From Falsiroseomonas tokyonensis (GTDB lineage: Bacteria; Pseudomonadota; Alphaproteobacteria; Acetobacterales; Acetobacteraceae): a stretch of 64,000 bases of DNA. How positions within the stretch are numbered: the stretch's first letter is position 1; each line of letters opens with the position of its first letter. The notes under the pieces are model-generated. The model had not been told where the DNA came from and ran no database searches. It worked only from the letters and a program-made list of their open reading frames with translations. The stretch lies in assembly GCF_019024325.1 (NCBI RefSeq), contig NZ_JAFNJS010000001.1, positions 682,001 through 746,000 on the forward strand, read 5' to 3'. Both the position numbers and the translations under genes were made by a program. Shown here one piece after another: positions 17,774 through 26,501 of this stretch.

Positions 17774-18246
17774 CGACAATTCCCGTCACGCCCCTGGCCG
17801 CGACCCCGGAGGCCATCGCCCCCTATGGCACGCTGGTGCTGCCGGGCGCGGATGGCACGCCCTTTGGCCCGCAGGATGCGACGCTGGACCTGACCCAGGG
17901 CCGGACGCGCCTCACCATCATGCGCCTGCCGCATCGGCCGCTGCTGATCCGCGGCATCACGCGGCACCTGCGCGTCACGCAATGCCTGGCCTCCGCCGAT
18001 GGCGCGGCGTGGTTCATCGGCCTGGCGCGTGCCGATGCGCCGCTGACGGCGGATGCCATCGCCTGCTTCCGCATCCCCGGCGGCACCGCGCTGGCCCTGC
18101 ATCGCGGCACCTGGCACGCCGGCCCCTTCTTCAACGCGACGCAGCAGGACTTCTTCAACCTGGAACTGTCCGACACCAACGAGACGGACCACGACACGGT
18201 GCGGATCGACGAGACCTTCGGTGTCGCCCTGGCGATCGCCGCCTGA
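17770..18246 (+). CDS. Ureidoglycolate lyase (AllA)-like cupin
   Basis: 158 residues, the size of AllA, which splits ureidoglycolate to glyoxylate and urea at the end of allantoin breakdown. The opening VTPLAATPEAIAPYGTLV is typical of the family, and the cupin-like half shows RHLRVTQCL, IACFRIPGGTALALHRGTWHAGPF and the closing FFNLELSDTNETDH. It may therefore act on a ureido- or amido-hydroxy acid. It is coupled on both sides (ATGA upstream, TGATG downstream). True AllA function is not assured, because no allantoicase or urate genes lie here. Confidence 0.75.
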   Translation: MTTIPVTPLAATPEAIAPYGTLVLPGADGTPFGPQDATLDLTQGRTRLTIMRLPHRPLLIRGITRHLRVTQCLASADGAAWFIGLARADAPLTADAIACFRIPGGTALALHRGTWHAGPFFNATQQDFFNLELSDTNETDHDTVRIDETFGVALAIAA

Positions 18247-19118
18247 TGCGCCAGCACGGACGCTACGCCTTCTCCGCCATCGCGCGCCGTCCGGTCTGGG
18301 ACTGGCCGAATGGCACGCGGCTGGCTGTGCATGTCGCGGTGAACCTCGAGGCCTTTCCCTTCGCCGAGGGCTTGGGGATTCCGCTGGTGAACCCGCTGCC
18401 CGAACCCGATGTGCAGAACTACGGATTTCGCGACTGGGGCAACCGCGTCGGCGTCTGGAACCTGCTGGATGCGCTGGATGAGCATGCGATTCCGGCGGCG
18501 GCCTTGCTCAACACCGCGATCTACGACCTGTGCCCGGACGTCGCGCAGGCCTTTCGCGCACGCGGCGATGAATTCGTGGGCCATGGCCGCACCAATGCCG
18601 AACGCCAGTCCGACATGGACGAGGCAACCGAGCGCGCGATGATCGCCGCCTGTCGCGACCGCATCGCGCAGGAGGAAGGCGCCGCGCCGCGCGGCTGGAT
18701 GGGCCCCTGGGTCTCCGAAACCCACGCCACGCCGGACCTGCTGGCGGAGGCGGGCTTCGACTACTGCATGGACTGGACACATGACGACCAGCCGACGCTT
18801 CTGGCCACCCGCGCCGGCCTGCTGGTGACCGTCCCCTATTCGCGCCCAACCAACGACATTCCTGCGCTGCACGCCGCCAAATGGCCGCCCTCGGTCTGGG
18901 CCGACATCCTGATCGACCAGTTCGAGGAACAGCTGCGCCTGTCCCAAAAATGGCCGCTGGTCTTCAACCTGTCGCTGCATCCCTTCCTCGTCGGCCATCC
19001 CTTCCGGTTGCGGCATTTGCGGCGCGTGCTGGCGCATCTCGCCGCGGCGCGGTCGCGCATCTGGCTCTGCCGGCCCGGTGAGATCGCGGCCGATGCGCGC
19101 AAGGTTCTGGCGGCATGA
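18246..19118 (+). CDS. Polysaccharide deacetylase-fold hydrolase, allantoinase (PuuE)-like
   Basis: 290 residues with the NodB/polysaccharide deacetylase fold. The form without classic sugar-deacetylase catalytic spacing, together with NYGFRDWGNRVGVWNLLDALDEH, resembles PuuE-type allantoinases and related cyclic-amide hydrolases. FVGHGRTNAERQ and LSLHPFLVGHPFRL supply the His residues expected to hold the metal. It overlaps the AllA-like gene by one base and the amidohydrolase gene by ATGA. Next to an AllA-like protein, a ring-opening step on an N-heterocycle is a fair guess. Confidence 0.75.
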   Translation: MRQHGRYAFSAIARRPVWDWPNGTRLAVHVAVNLEAFPFAEGLGIPLVNPLPEPDVQNYGFRDWGNRVGVWNLLDALDEHAIPAAALLNTAIYDLCPDVAQAFRARGDEFVGHGRTNAERQSDMDEATERAMIAACRDRIAQEEGAAPRGWMGPWVSETHATPDLLAEAGFDYCMDWTHDDQPTLLATRAGLLVTVPYSRPTNDIPALHAAKWPPSVWADILIDQFEEQLRLSQKWPLVFNLSLHPFLVGHPFRLRHLRRVLAHLAAARSRIWLCRPGEIAADARKVLAA

Positions 19119-20383
19119 CCCGTCTCGCGAGGCCCCTGCTGTTCCGCGGCGCCACGCTGCTTCCCGGCGGCGCCGACTGGGCGCCCCGCGCGCCCATCGA
19201 CCTGCTGGTGGCCGGGGGCCGCGTCGCCGCCATCGGCGCGGCGCTGGAGGTGACGGAGGCGGAGGAGATCGGCGCACACCACCTGCTGCTGCTGCCCGCC
19301 TTCGTCAACGCGCATACCCATTCGCCGGAGGCGCTGGCGCGTGGCCGGGCGCCCATGGCGCGGCTGGATGAATGGCTCGCCGCTGAATATGCCGATGGCC
19401 AGGATGCGCTGCCGGAAGCGCGCATCCGCCAGGCCATCCTGGTCTCCGCGGCGGAGGCGATCCGCGGTGGCGCCGTGCAGGTCACCGATCATTTCCGGCA
19501 GATCCCGCCGAATGTGGAGTCGGTGGCCATCGCCGCCGCCGCCTGGGCGGAGGGCGGCATCCGCGGCCGCATCGCCATGATGCTGCGCGACCTGCCCTCA
19601 CCCTCGGCCAGCTTCACCCCGCCGAGCACGGAGACGGCCTTGACGGTGGCGGAGGCGCTGGTGAAGGCGCCGCCGAAGGGTGCGGAAATCGGCCTCGGCC
19701 CCTCCGCGCCACAGCGTTGCAGCGATGCGCTGCTGAGCGGCCTCGGTGCCCTGGCGCGGCAGCATGGCGCCCTCCTGCATCTGCATCTCTGCGAGACGGC
19801 GAAGGACGCCGCGGATTGCCGCACGCGCTTCGGCACGGATCCGGTGGCGCATCTGCAGGCGCTGGGTCTCACCGGTTCGCACGCCGAATTCGCCCATTGC
19901 GTACATCTGACGGATGCCGAGCTGGATCGCATGGCCGCGACCGGCACGCTGATGGTGCACAACCCGCTGGCCAATCTCCGCCTCGGCAGCGGCATCGCGC
20001 CGGTGGCCCGCGCCCTGGCGCGCGGCGTGCGCCTCGCGATCGGCTCCGACGGTCCCGGCAGCAACGACACGCAGGACATGCTGGAGGCCGCGAAATTCGC
20101 GCTGCTGCTGCCGCGCGCCGGCCGCCCCGATGCCGAATGGCCGACACCCGCGCAGGTGCTGGCCATGGCTACCGGCGGCGCGGTGCTGGCGCCCGGCGCG
20201 CGGGCGGATCTGCTGGCCTTCGACCTGCGCGCGGCCGCCTTCACCGCTGCGAAGGCGGAGGAGCTGGCGCCGCGCCTGCTGATGGCGGCCCGGCCGCGCG
20301 ACCTGAAGCATGTGATGGCAGACGGCGCCTTCCTGATGCGCGACGGCGCGCTTCTGCCGCCGGCGCTGGCGGCCTGCGCATGA
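19115..20383 (+). CDS. Amidohydrolase superfamily metal-dependent hydrolase/deaminase
   Basis: 422 residues, within the size range of SsnA/TrzN/guanine-deaminase-like enzymes. The metal ligands are visible: FVNAHTHS near residue 67, LHLHLCET around 220, HCVHL near 260 and the late GSDGPGSND near 310. The protein has the usual N-terminal beta-sandwich start and a C-terminal return to it. It should hydrolyse an amine or amide on a heterocycle such as a purine, pyrimidine or triazine. It overlaps the upstream hydrolase by ATGA and is followed after 16 bp by the second monooxygenase-like gene. Confidence 0.82.
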   Translation: MTRLARPLLFRGATLLPGGADWAPRAPIDLLVAGGRVAAIGAALEVTEAEEIGAHHLLLLPAFVNAHTHSPEALARGRAPMARLDEWLAAEYADGQDALPEARIRQAILVSAAEAIRGGAVQVTDHFRQIPPNVESVAIAAAAWAEGGIRGRIAMMLRDLPSPSASFTPPSTETALTVAEALVKAPPKGAEIGLGPSAPQRCSDALLSGLGALARQHGALLHLHLCETAKDAADCRTRFGTDPVAHLQALGLTGSHAEFAHCVHLTDAELDRMAATGTLMVHNPLANLRLGSGIAPVARALARGVRLAIGSDGPGSNDTQDMLEAAKFALLLPRAGRPDAEWPTPAQVLAMATGGAVLAPGARADLLAFDLRAAAFTAAKAEELAPRLLMAARPRDLKHVMADGAFLMRDGALLPPALAACA

Positions 20384-20399
20384 ACACGAAGGGCTGAGC

Positions 20400-21842
20400 A
20401 TGGACGCACTTCCACCACCCGATGCGCTGACGCGGCTGGAGCGTCGCCTGGAATGGGAGCTGGAGACGCTGGCCTATCCGGCGCGGCCCTGGGTGCGACC
20501 GGTCACGCATCCGGACGGGCCGGTGCTGGATGTGCTGGTGGTCGGCGGCGGGCAATGCGGCCTGGCCACCGCCTTCGCCCTGAAGCGCGCGCGCATCGAG
20601 AATATCGCGGTGCTGGAGGCGGAGCCCACGGGCCAGGCCGGCGTCTGGACGCGCTTCGCCCGCATGCACACGCTGCGCACGCCGAAGCATGTGACGGGGC
20701 CGGAGCTGGGCCTGCCCTCGCTGTCCATCCGCGCCTGGTACGAGGCCCAGTACGGCGAAGCGGCCTGGGCGGCGCTGCACAAGATCGGGCGGGAGGACTG
20801 GCAGGCCTATCTCACCTGGCTGCAGCGCGTGCTGGCGCTGCCGGTGCGGCATGGCTGGCGCGTCACCGGCATCACGCCGGAAGGGGACGCGCTGCTGGCG
20901 GTGCAGGCCGTGCATGCGGATGGGACGGCGCAGCGGCTGCTGGCGCGGCAGGTGGTGCTGGCCACGGGGCTGGATGGCTGTGGCGGCTGGCAAGTGCCGG
21001 CGATGATCGCCCAGGCGCTGCCCGCCACGCATTACGCCCATACCGCGCAGCCCATCGACTTTGCCCGGCTGGCGGGTCGGCGCGTGGCGATTCTCGGCGC
21101 CGGCGCCTCGGCCTTCGACAATGCGGCAACGGCGCTGGAGGCCGGCGCCGTGCGCGTCGATCTGCTGGCGCGTCGCCCGGTGCTGCCATCCGTCAACCCA
21201 AACCGCTGGATGGAATTCTTCGGTTTCCTGCACCACTTCGCCGATCTGCCGGACGCGCAAAAATGGCGCTTCATGCAAACGCTGTTTGCCCTGAACCAGC
21301 CACCGCCTCAGGAGACGTTTTCGCGATGCGCGGCACATGATCGCTTCTTCCTGCATCTGGGAGCGCCGCTGACCACGCTCGGCATGATGGGCGAGACGAT
21401 CCGGCTGGAGACGCCGCGCGCGACGCTGGAGGTCGACTTCCTGATCGTCGGCACCGGGCTGGTGGTGGACCTCACGCTGCGGCCCGAACTTGCGGGGCTG
21501 GCGCAGCACATAGCCCTGTGGCGCGACCGCTTTGCGCCGGCGGCGGAGGACCGGCTGCTGGGCGCCTATCCCTATCTCAACGACAGCTTCGCCTTCACCG
21601 AACGCCACCCGGGCGCCGCGCCGTGGCTGGCGCGGCTGCGCTCCTCCTCCTTCGCCGCCATGCCCTCCACCGCCTCCTCCGCCGGCATCTCAACCCTGCG
21701 ACCAACGGTAGAGCGCATCGCGCGCGGCATCGCCCGGGATCTGTTCTGCGAGCAGTCCGGCGCGGATTACGACTCGCTATGTGCTTATGACGAGGCGGAG
21801 CTCGTGGACCTCCGCCTCGCCTCCGACAGGAGCCCGGCATGA
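20400..21842 (+). CDS. FAD/NAD(P)-dependent oxidoreductase, flavin monooxygenase-like (copy 2)
   Basis: 480 residues; FAD motif GGGQCGLAT near 49-57 and second motif GAGASAFDNA around 234. It is a paralogue of the operon's first gene, with matching length and conserved blocks throughout, so the pair arose by duplication or forms a heteromeric or sequential enzyme set. It overlaps the HpaB-like gene by ATGA. The enzyme may act as an oxygenase, or as a flavin reductase partner for the HpaB-type protein, which needs reduced FAD; no separate HpaC-type reductase is seen in the operon. Confidence 0.78.
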   Translation: MDALPPPDALTRLERRLEWELETLAYPARPWVRPVTHPDGPVLDVLVVGGGQCGLATAFALKRARIENIAVLEAEPTGQAGVWTRFARMHTLRTPKHVTGPELGLPSLSIRAWYEAQYGEAAWAALHKIGREDWQAYLTWLQRVLALPVRHGWRVTGITPEGDALLAVQAVHADGTAQRLLARQVVLATGLDGCGGWQVPAMIAQALPATHYAHTAQPIDFARLAGRRVAILGAGASAFDNAATALEAGAVRVDLLARRPVLPSVNPNRWMEFFGFLHHFADLPDAQKWRFMQTLFALNQPPPQETFSRCAAHDRFFLHLGAPLTTLGMMGETIRLETPRATLEVDFLIVGTGLVVDLTLRPELAGLAQHIALWRDRFAPAAEDRLLGAYPYLNDSFAFTERHPGAAPWLARLRSSSFAAMPSTASSAGISTLRPTVERIARGIARDLFCEQSGADYDSLCAYDEAELVDLRLASDRSPA

Positions 21843-23299
21843 TCAAGGACGGTGCCGCCCATCTGCGCAGCCTGCGGGACGAGCGCACCATCTTCATCGA
21901 TGGCCGGCGCGTGCAGGATGTCACCATCGACCCCGCCTTCGCCGGCGCCGTCGCCTCCGCCGCTTCGCTCTACGACTACCAGGCGCAGCACCCCGACGAG
22001 ATGACCTTCGTGACCGAGACCGGCGCGCGCGTGAATCGCGCCTGGTCCCTGCCACGCAACCACACGGAACTGGTCATCCGCCGCCGCGCCATGGAGCGCT
22101 GGGCGAAGCAGAGCTGCGGCATGATCGGCCGCTCACCCGACCACGTCGCCTCCACTTTTGTTGGCTTCATGATGGGTCTGCACGCCTATGAAGCCCCGCG
22201 CGCCGCCGCGCTGGCAGACTACTTCCGGGGGGCGCGCGACGCGGATCGCTTCCTGTCCTACGTCATCGTCAATCCACAGGCGGACAAGTCCCGCTCCGCT
22301 GGCAACCAGCCCGGCGGCGGCCTGGTCGCCAGCGTGGTGGATGAGGACAGCCACGGCATCACGATCCGCGGCGCCAAGATGCTGGCCACAAGCGGCATCA
22401 TGGCGAACGACCTGATGGTCTCCGGCTTCGCGGCGCTCGCCCCGGGCGACGAGGCCTACGCCTTCACCGCCGTCACGCCCATGGCGACGCGCGGCCTGAA
22501 GCTGCACTCGCGCCGCAGCTACCAGGCCGCCGCCACCTCCACCTTCGACTACCCCCTCTCCTCCCGCTTCGATGAGAACGACGCCGTGGTGGTCTTCGAG
22601 GACGTAAAGATCCCCTGGGACTGCGTCTTCGTCCACAAGGATTTGCGGATGGCCCAGGCGCAGTGGCATGAGACGCGGGCGCATGTGATGCAGAACTACC
22701 AATGCATCGTCCGCCTGATGGTGAAGCTGCGTTTTCTTCTTGGCCTCGCCCACAAGGTGGCCGAGGTGAACGGCATTCTGGGCTTTCCCCAGACCCGCGA
22801 AACGCTGGGGCTGCTGGCGGCGAAATCGCAAAATATCGAGGCGCTGGTCGTCGCCATGGAAGCGGCCGGCGAATCCTTCCACGGCTACTTCGTGCCCAAC
22901 CGCCCGATGCTCGTCACCGCGCAGGTGATTGCCCAAACCACCTATCCCGAGTTCATCGAGGCGATCCGCGGCCTGGCCGGCGGCGGCGTCATCATGGTGC
23001 CCTCCTCCGCCGCCGATTTCGATGGCGGCGAGATCGAGGGGCTGATCCGCGCCGCGCAACGCTCCCCCGTCACGGATAGCGAAGGCCGCGTGAAACTGAT
23101 GAAGCTGGCCTGGGACGCCATCGGTTCCGAATTCGGATCGCGCCATCTGCAATACGAGATGTTCTATTCTGGCGCGCCCTTCGTGACGCGCGGCAACAGC
23201 TACCGCTTTCACGACTGGGCGCGCGACACCGGCTTTGTCGACGCCTTCATGACCAGCTACGCCCTGGACCGCAGCAACCAAAAGGCCGCCGCAGAATGA
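21839..23299 (+). CDS. 4-hydroxyphenylacetate 3-hydroxylase (HpaB)-family monooxygenase
   Basis: 486 residues, full length for HpaB-type flavin-dependent monooxygenases, which use free FADH2 and O2 to hydroxylate phenols and, in some members, N-heterocycles such as pyrroles. HPDEMTFVTETG, IVNPQADKSR, ITIRGAKMLATSG and the late VMVPSSAADF-like segment are in the expected order and fold (acyl-CoA dehydrogenase-like). It overlaps its neighbours on both sides by ATGA. The substrate is unknown; the setting favours a nitrogen-containing ring over 4-hydroxyphenylacetate, since no other hpa genes are present. Confidence 0.86.
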   Translation: MIKDGAAHLRSLRDERTIFIDGRRVQDVTIDPAFAGAVASAASLYDYQAQHPDEMTFVTETGARVNRAWSLPRNHTELVIRRRAMERWAKQSCGMIGRSPDHVASTFVGFMMGLHAYEAPRAAALADYFRGARDADRFLSYVIVNPQADKSRSAGNQPGGGLVASVVDEDSHGITIRGAKMLATSGIMANDLMVSGFAALAPGDEAYAFTAVTPMATRGLKLHSRRSYQAAATSTFDYPLSSRFDENDAVVVFEDVKIPWDCVFVHKDLRMAQAQWHETRAHVMQNYQCIVRLMVKLRFLLGLAHKVAEVNGILGFPQTRETLGLLAAKSQNIEALVVAMEAAGESFHGYFVPNRPMLVTAQVIAQTTYPEFIEAIRGLAGGGVIMVPSSAADFDGGEIEGLIRAAQRSPVTDSEGRVKLMKLAWDAIGSEFGSRHLQYEMFYSGAPFVTRGNSYRFHDWARDTGFVDAFMTSYALDRSNQKAAAE

Positions 23300-24465
23300 C
23301 GCCCGAGCAAATCCGCGCCAGCGCCTTCGTGGCGCATGGCGACATCCGCATCGAGGGCGCCCCCAGCGGCCCGCTCGCCGGGCTCACCTTTGCGGCGAAG
23401 GACCTGTTCGATGTGGCCGGCACACGCAGCGGCTGGGGCAATCCGGATCGGCTGCGCGATGCGCCCGTCTCGCTCACCACCGCCTCCGCTCTGCTGCCGG
23501 CGCTGGATGCCGGCGCGACGCTGATCGGCAAGACGCATACGGATGAGATCGCGAGCGGCCTGTTCGGCGAGAACCCGCATTACGGCGCGCCGATCAATCC
23601 GCGCGCGCCGGATCGCGTGCCGGGTGGTTCCTCCTCCGGCTCCGCCTCCGCGGTCGCCGGGGGGCTGTGTGACTTCGCCTTCGGCACGGATACCGGCGGC
23701 TCCGTCCGCGTACCCTCCTCCTTCTGCGGCCTCTACGGCATCCGCACCACGCATGGCCGCGTCTCGGTCGCCGGCGTCATGCCCATGGCGCCGAGCATCG
23801 ACACGGTGGGCTGGTTCGCGCGCGACGCCGCGCTGCTGCGCCGCATCGGCGAGGTCTTCTTCGGCCCCGCCCCCGCGACCGCGCCGCGCCTGCTGATCGC
23901 CGAGGATGCCTTCGAGATTCCGCAACCCACCCTTGGCGCCGCGCTTCGCGACGCGGCCCAGGGCCTCGGCGCGGCGCAGAGCGTGACGCTGTATGAGGAA
24001 GGCGCCGCGCATTGGCTCGACACCTTCCGGCCGCTGCAATTGGGGGAGCTCTGGACCACCCACGGCACCTGGGCGCGCGAGCCCGGCCGCCGCCTCAGCC
24101 CCGCCGTGGCGGACCGGCTGGAACTCGCCGCCACCGTCACGCCGCAGGCCATCGCCACCGCCTGGCGCGAACGCGAAAGGCTCACGGCACGCCTGCATGC
24201 GCTGCTCGGCACCGATGGGGTGCTCATCCTCCCGACGGCGCATGACCTGCCGCCGCTGCGCGATGCCCCCGTCTCCGCACAGATGGCCTTCCGGGATCGC
24301 ACCCTGGCGCTGACCTGCGTCGCCAGCCTGTGCCGCCTGCCGCAGGTGAACATCCCCGCGGGCACGCTGGATGGCATTCCCATCGGCCTGTCGCTGATCG
24401 GTGGCTCCTACCAGGACGCCGCCCTGCTGGCCGCCGCCGAGACCCTGGGAGCGCGCCTCGCATGA
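23296..24465 (+). CDS. Amidase signature family hydrolase
   Basis: 389 residues, somewhat shorter than the common 460-500. The Ser-cisSer-Lys machinery is visible: the Lys in FAAKDLFDVAG near residues 31-41, the glycine/serine-rich VPGGSSSGSASAVAGG near 108-123, and FGTDTGGSVRVPSSFCG with the nucleophile Ser. It resembles the AtzE/AtzF and small-amidase subgroups that cleave carbamoyl or amide groups in ring-cleavage products. It overlaps the HpaB-like gene and the next gene by ATGA, and fits a late deamidation step. Confidence 0.85.
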   Translation: MTPEQIRASAFVAHGDIRIEGAPSGPLAGLTFAAKDLFDVAGTRSGWGNPDRLRDAPVSLTTASALLPALDAGATLIGKTHTDEIASGLFGENPHYGAPINPRAPDRVPGGSSSGSASAVAGGLCDFAFGTDTGGSVRVPSSFCGLYGIRTTHGRVSVAGVMPMAPSIDTVGWFARDAALLRRIGEVFFGPAPATAPRLLIAEDAFEIPQPTLGAALRDAAQGLGAAQSVTLYEEGAAHWLDTFRPLQLGELWTTHGTWAREPGRRLSPAVADRLELAATVTPQAIATAWRERERLTARLHALLGTDGVLILPTAHDLPPLRDAPVSAQMAFRDRTLALTCVASLCRLPQVNIPAGTLDGIPIGLSLIGGSYQDAALLAAAETLGARLA

Positions 24466-25439
24466 GCCTGCACCTCACCATAGGCGTCTCCGACTGCGAT
24501 CGTGCCCGTGCCCTGGCTGAGGGTCGCGTGCCCATCGCGGGCGTGGCGGCGGAGACGACGGTCATGCCGCTGCAGCCGCTGTTCAACCTGCAGATGACGC
24601 AACACCGCTTCGACTGCTGCGAATTCCCCATCGCCACCTGGCTGCGGCATTTCGACAGGCCGCAGCAGGATTACGTCGGCATCCCCGTCTTCCCCTCCCG
24701 CCATTTCCGCTTCTCCTGCGTCTTCGTGAACAAGGCGAAGGGATTCACAAAACCGTCCGATCTGGCAGGGCGCCGCATCGGCACCATGGTCTGGGACATG
24801 GCCGCCGCCGTCTGGCTGCGCGGCATTTTCGATGAGCACTACGGGCTGCACTGGCGATCACCGATCTACGTCAATGCCGGGCTGAACGAGGCCCGCGCCG
24901 GCGAGGATCACCCCCAGCAATATCCGGAGGGCGTCGCCATCGAGCACGTCACCGATCGCAGCCTGTCTGAGATGCTGGAAACAGGCGAGATCGACGCCCT
25001 CTACACCGCCCGCGCGCCCGACAGTTTTTTCAGCGCCCCCGACAAGGTCGGTCGCCTCTTCGCCGATCCCATGGCCGCGGAGCTCGACTATTTTGCGCGC
25101 ACAAGGATCTTCCCGCCGATGCACCTCATCGCCGTGAAGCGCCGCTTCGTGGACGAAAATCCCTGGCTGCCGCGCGCGCTGTTTGACGCCTTCGTGGAGT
25201 CGCAGCGCCTGGCGCGGCTGCGGCTGCATGACAGTGCGACGCTCGCCGTTGGCCTGCCCTTCCTGGCGCAGCAGCTGGAGGAAACGGAGCGCCGGCTCGG
25301 CCCCGCCTTCTGGTCCGCGGGCTTCACCGCCAATCGCGAGGTTTTTGCGACCCTCATCCGCTACCTCCGCGCCGAGGGCCTGCTGGCCCGCAACCTGGCG
25401 CCGGAGGACCTGTTCCTCGCTTCCCTGCTGGAGACCTGA
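24462..25439 (+). CDS. 4,5-dihydroxyphthalate decarboxylase-like protein (PBP2 fold)
   Basis: 325 residues related to the Dhp decarboxylase/NMT1-like group, which has the fold of periplasmic binding proteins. It begins MSLHLTIGVSDCDRARAL with no signal peptide, so it is cytoplasmic and more likely an enzyme than a transport receptor. FNLQMTQHRFDCCEFPIATWL and IGTMVWDMAAAVWLRGIF are typical of the decarboxylase branch. A decarboxylation of a hydroxylated ring acid would follow the monooxygenases logically. It is three bases from the next gene. Confidence 0.75.
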   Translation: MSLHLTIGVSDCDRARALAEGRVPIAGVAAETTVMPLQPLFNLQMTQHRFDCCEFPIATWLRHFDRPQQDYVGIPVFPSRHFRFSCVFVNKAKGFTKPSDLAGRRIGTMVWDMAAAVWLRGIFDEHYGLHWRSPIYVNAGLNEARAGEDHPQQYPEGVAIEHVTDRSLSEMLETGEIDALYTARAPDSFFSAPDKVGRLFADPMAAELDYFARTRIFPPMHLIAVKRRFVDENPWLPRALFDAFVESQRLARLRLHDSATLAVGLPFLAQQLEETERRLGPAFWSAGFTANREVFATLIRYLRAEGLLARNLAPEDLFLASLLET

Positions 25440-25442
25440 CGC

Positions 25443-26471
25443 ATGGTCACCACCGACGACCGAGCGCAGCGCCTGCTGGAATCCGCCGCGAAGTTTCGCG
25501 CGCCCTTCACGCTGGACCCGACGCTCGCGCTGTATTCGCCGCAGGACAATGTGGATGCGCTCAAACATCCCCGCATCGCGGCCTGGATGCGCTTTGTCGG
25601 GCAGGACTACGTGCCGAGCCTGCCCGAGGCCCGGGAACACGTGCTGCTGCTGCTGCCCTGCACGCGCACCAAGCCGTACATCCTCTCGACTGAGCATCGC
25701 CGCATCAACGCCGCGCTGCTCGCCGCCGGTTTCGCGCCCACCGCGCCCGCCGAGCCGCGTCTGCTGGCTTTCCGGACGGCGGAGGAGCCGGAGGCGCTGT
25801 TCAGCCTGGCGCCGCTGACACACCCCTATGGCGTGGTGGTGCATCGCGCCGTGATCAGCGAGCCGCTCGGCCTGGTGCCCTACGAACATATGCTGGACTA
25901 CCCGGGCGGCACCTCGCCCGCCGTGCTCTACGACGACCCCGGCCTCTTCGAGGATCGCGGCAATGCCGTCTCCCCCTGGCGGGCGGATTCCACCGCGCTG
26001 CGCGTCTCCGCCGCGCGCTGGAAATGGGGCCCCAACGAGAAGCGCGCCTATGTCGAGATGCACAATGCCATGGCCACCGCGGTGGCGGAGGCGCTGGGAC
26101 GCTTCGGCCATCTGTACACGCGCCGCATCTCATGGGTCGCGCCCGGTCTGACCCATCGCAGTTTCGTCGTGGCGAAGGCGGAGCGCGCGGCGCATGGCAT
26201 CGTGGCGACGCGGCAGGTGGGGACGGAGCGTCTCGCCTTGACCGGCGCCAACGACCTTCTGGCGCCGGAGCTCGCCCTCACCGCGCTGCCGACGCGGCTG
26301 CAATGCGCCGAGGCGCTGGCGCGGCTGGCCACGCGCCTCGGCCGCAGCCAGGCGGAGGCCGCCGGCCATTTCGGCCGCGGCGGCGGCGATGCGACGCCGC
26401 TGGCCCTGCCCGAATTGCTGGAGGATCTGTTGGCGGCGGTGCTGCCGGTGAGGGTTGCGAAGGCGGCGTAG
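25443..26471 (+). CDS. ArcS-like (DUF5591-type) protein with PC-X3-KPY-X2-S-X2-H motif
   Basis: 342 residues. Residues 72-85 (PCTRTKPYILSTEH) fit exactly the PC-X3-KPY-X2-S-X2-H motif described for archaeosine synthase ArcS/TgtA2, where it marks the domain that modifies preQ0 in tRNA. Here there is no PUA RNA-binding domain and no TGT-like domain, only the core plus a C-terminal helical part (about 235-342). It is the last gene of a catabolic operon in a bacterium, which does not make archaeosine. A role on a free deazaguanine-like or other heterocyclic nitrile/amidine compound is possible but unproven. The family link is by motif recall; a profile search would settle it. Confidence 0.6.
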   Translation: MVTTDDRAQRLLESAAKFRAPFTLDPTLALYSPQDNVDALKHPRIAAWMRFVGQDYVPSLPEAREHVLLLLPCTRTKPYILSTEHRRINAALLAAGFAPTAPAEPRLLAFRTAEEPEALFSLAPLTHPYGVVVHRAVISEPLGLVPYEHMLDYPGGTSPAVLYDDPGLFEDRGNAVSPWRADSTALRVSAARWKWGPNEKRAYVEMHNAMATAVAEALGRFGHLYTRRISWVAPGLTHRSFVVAKAERAAHGIVATRQVGTERLALTGANDLLAPELALTALPTRLQCAEALARLATRLGRSQAEAAGHFGRGGGDATPLALPELLEDLLAAVLPVRVAKAA

Positions 26472-26501
26472 CCCGGCGCAGGCCCCCTCACCGAGCCCCG
26501 A

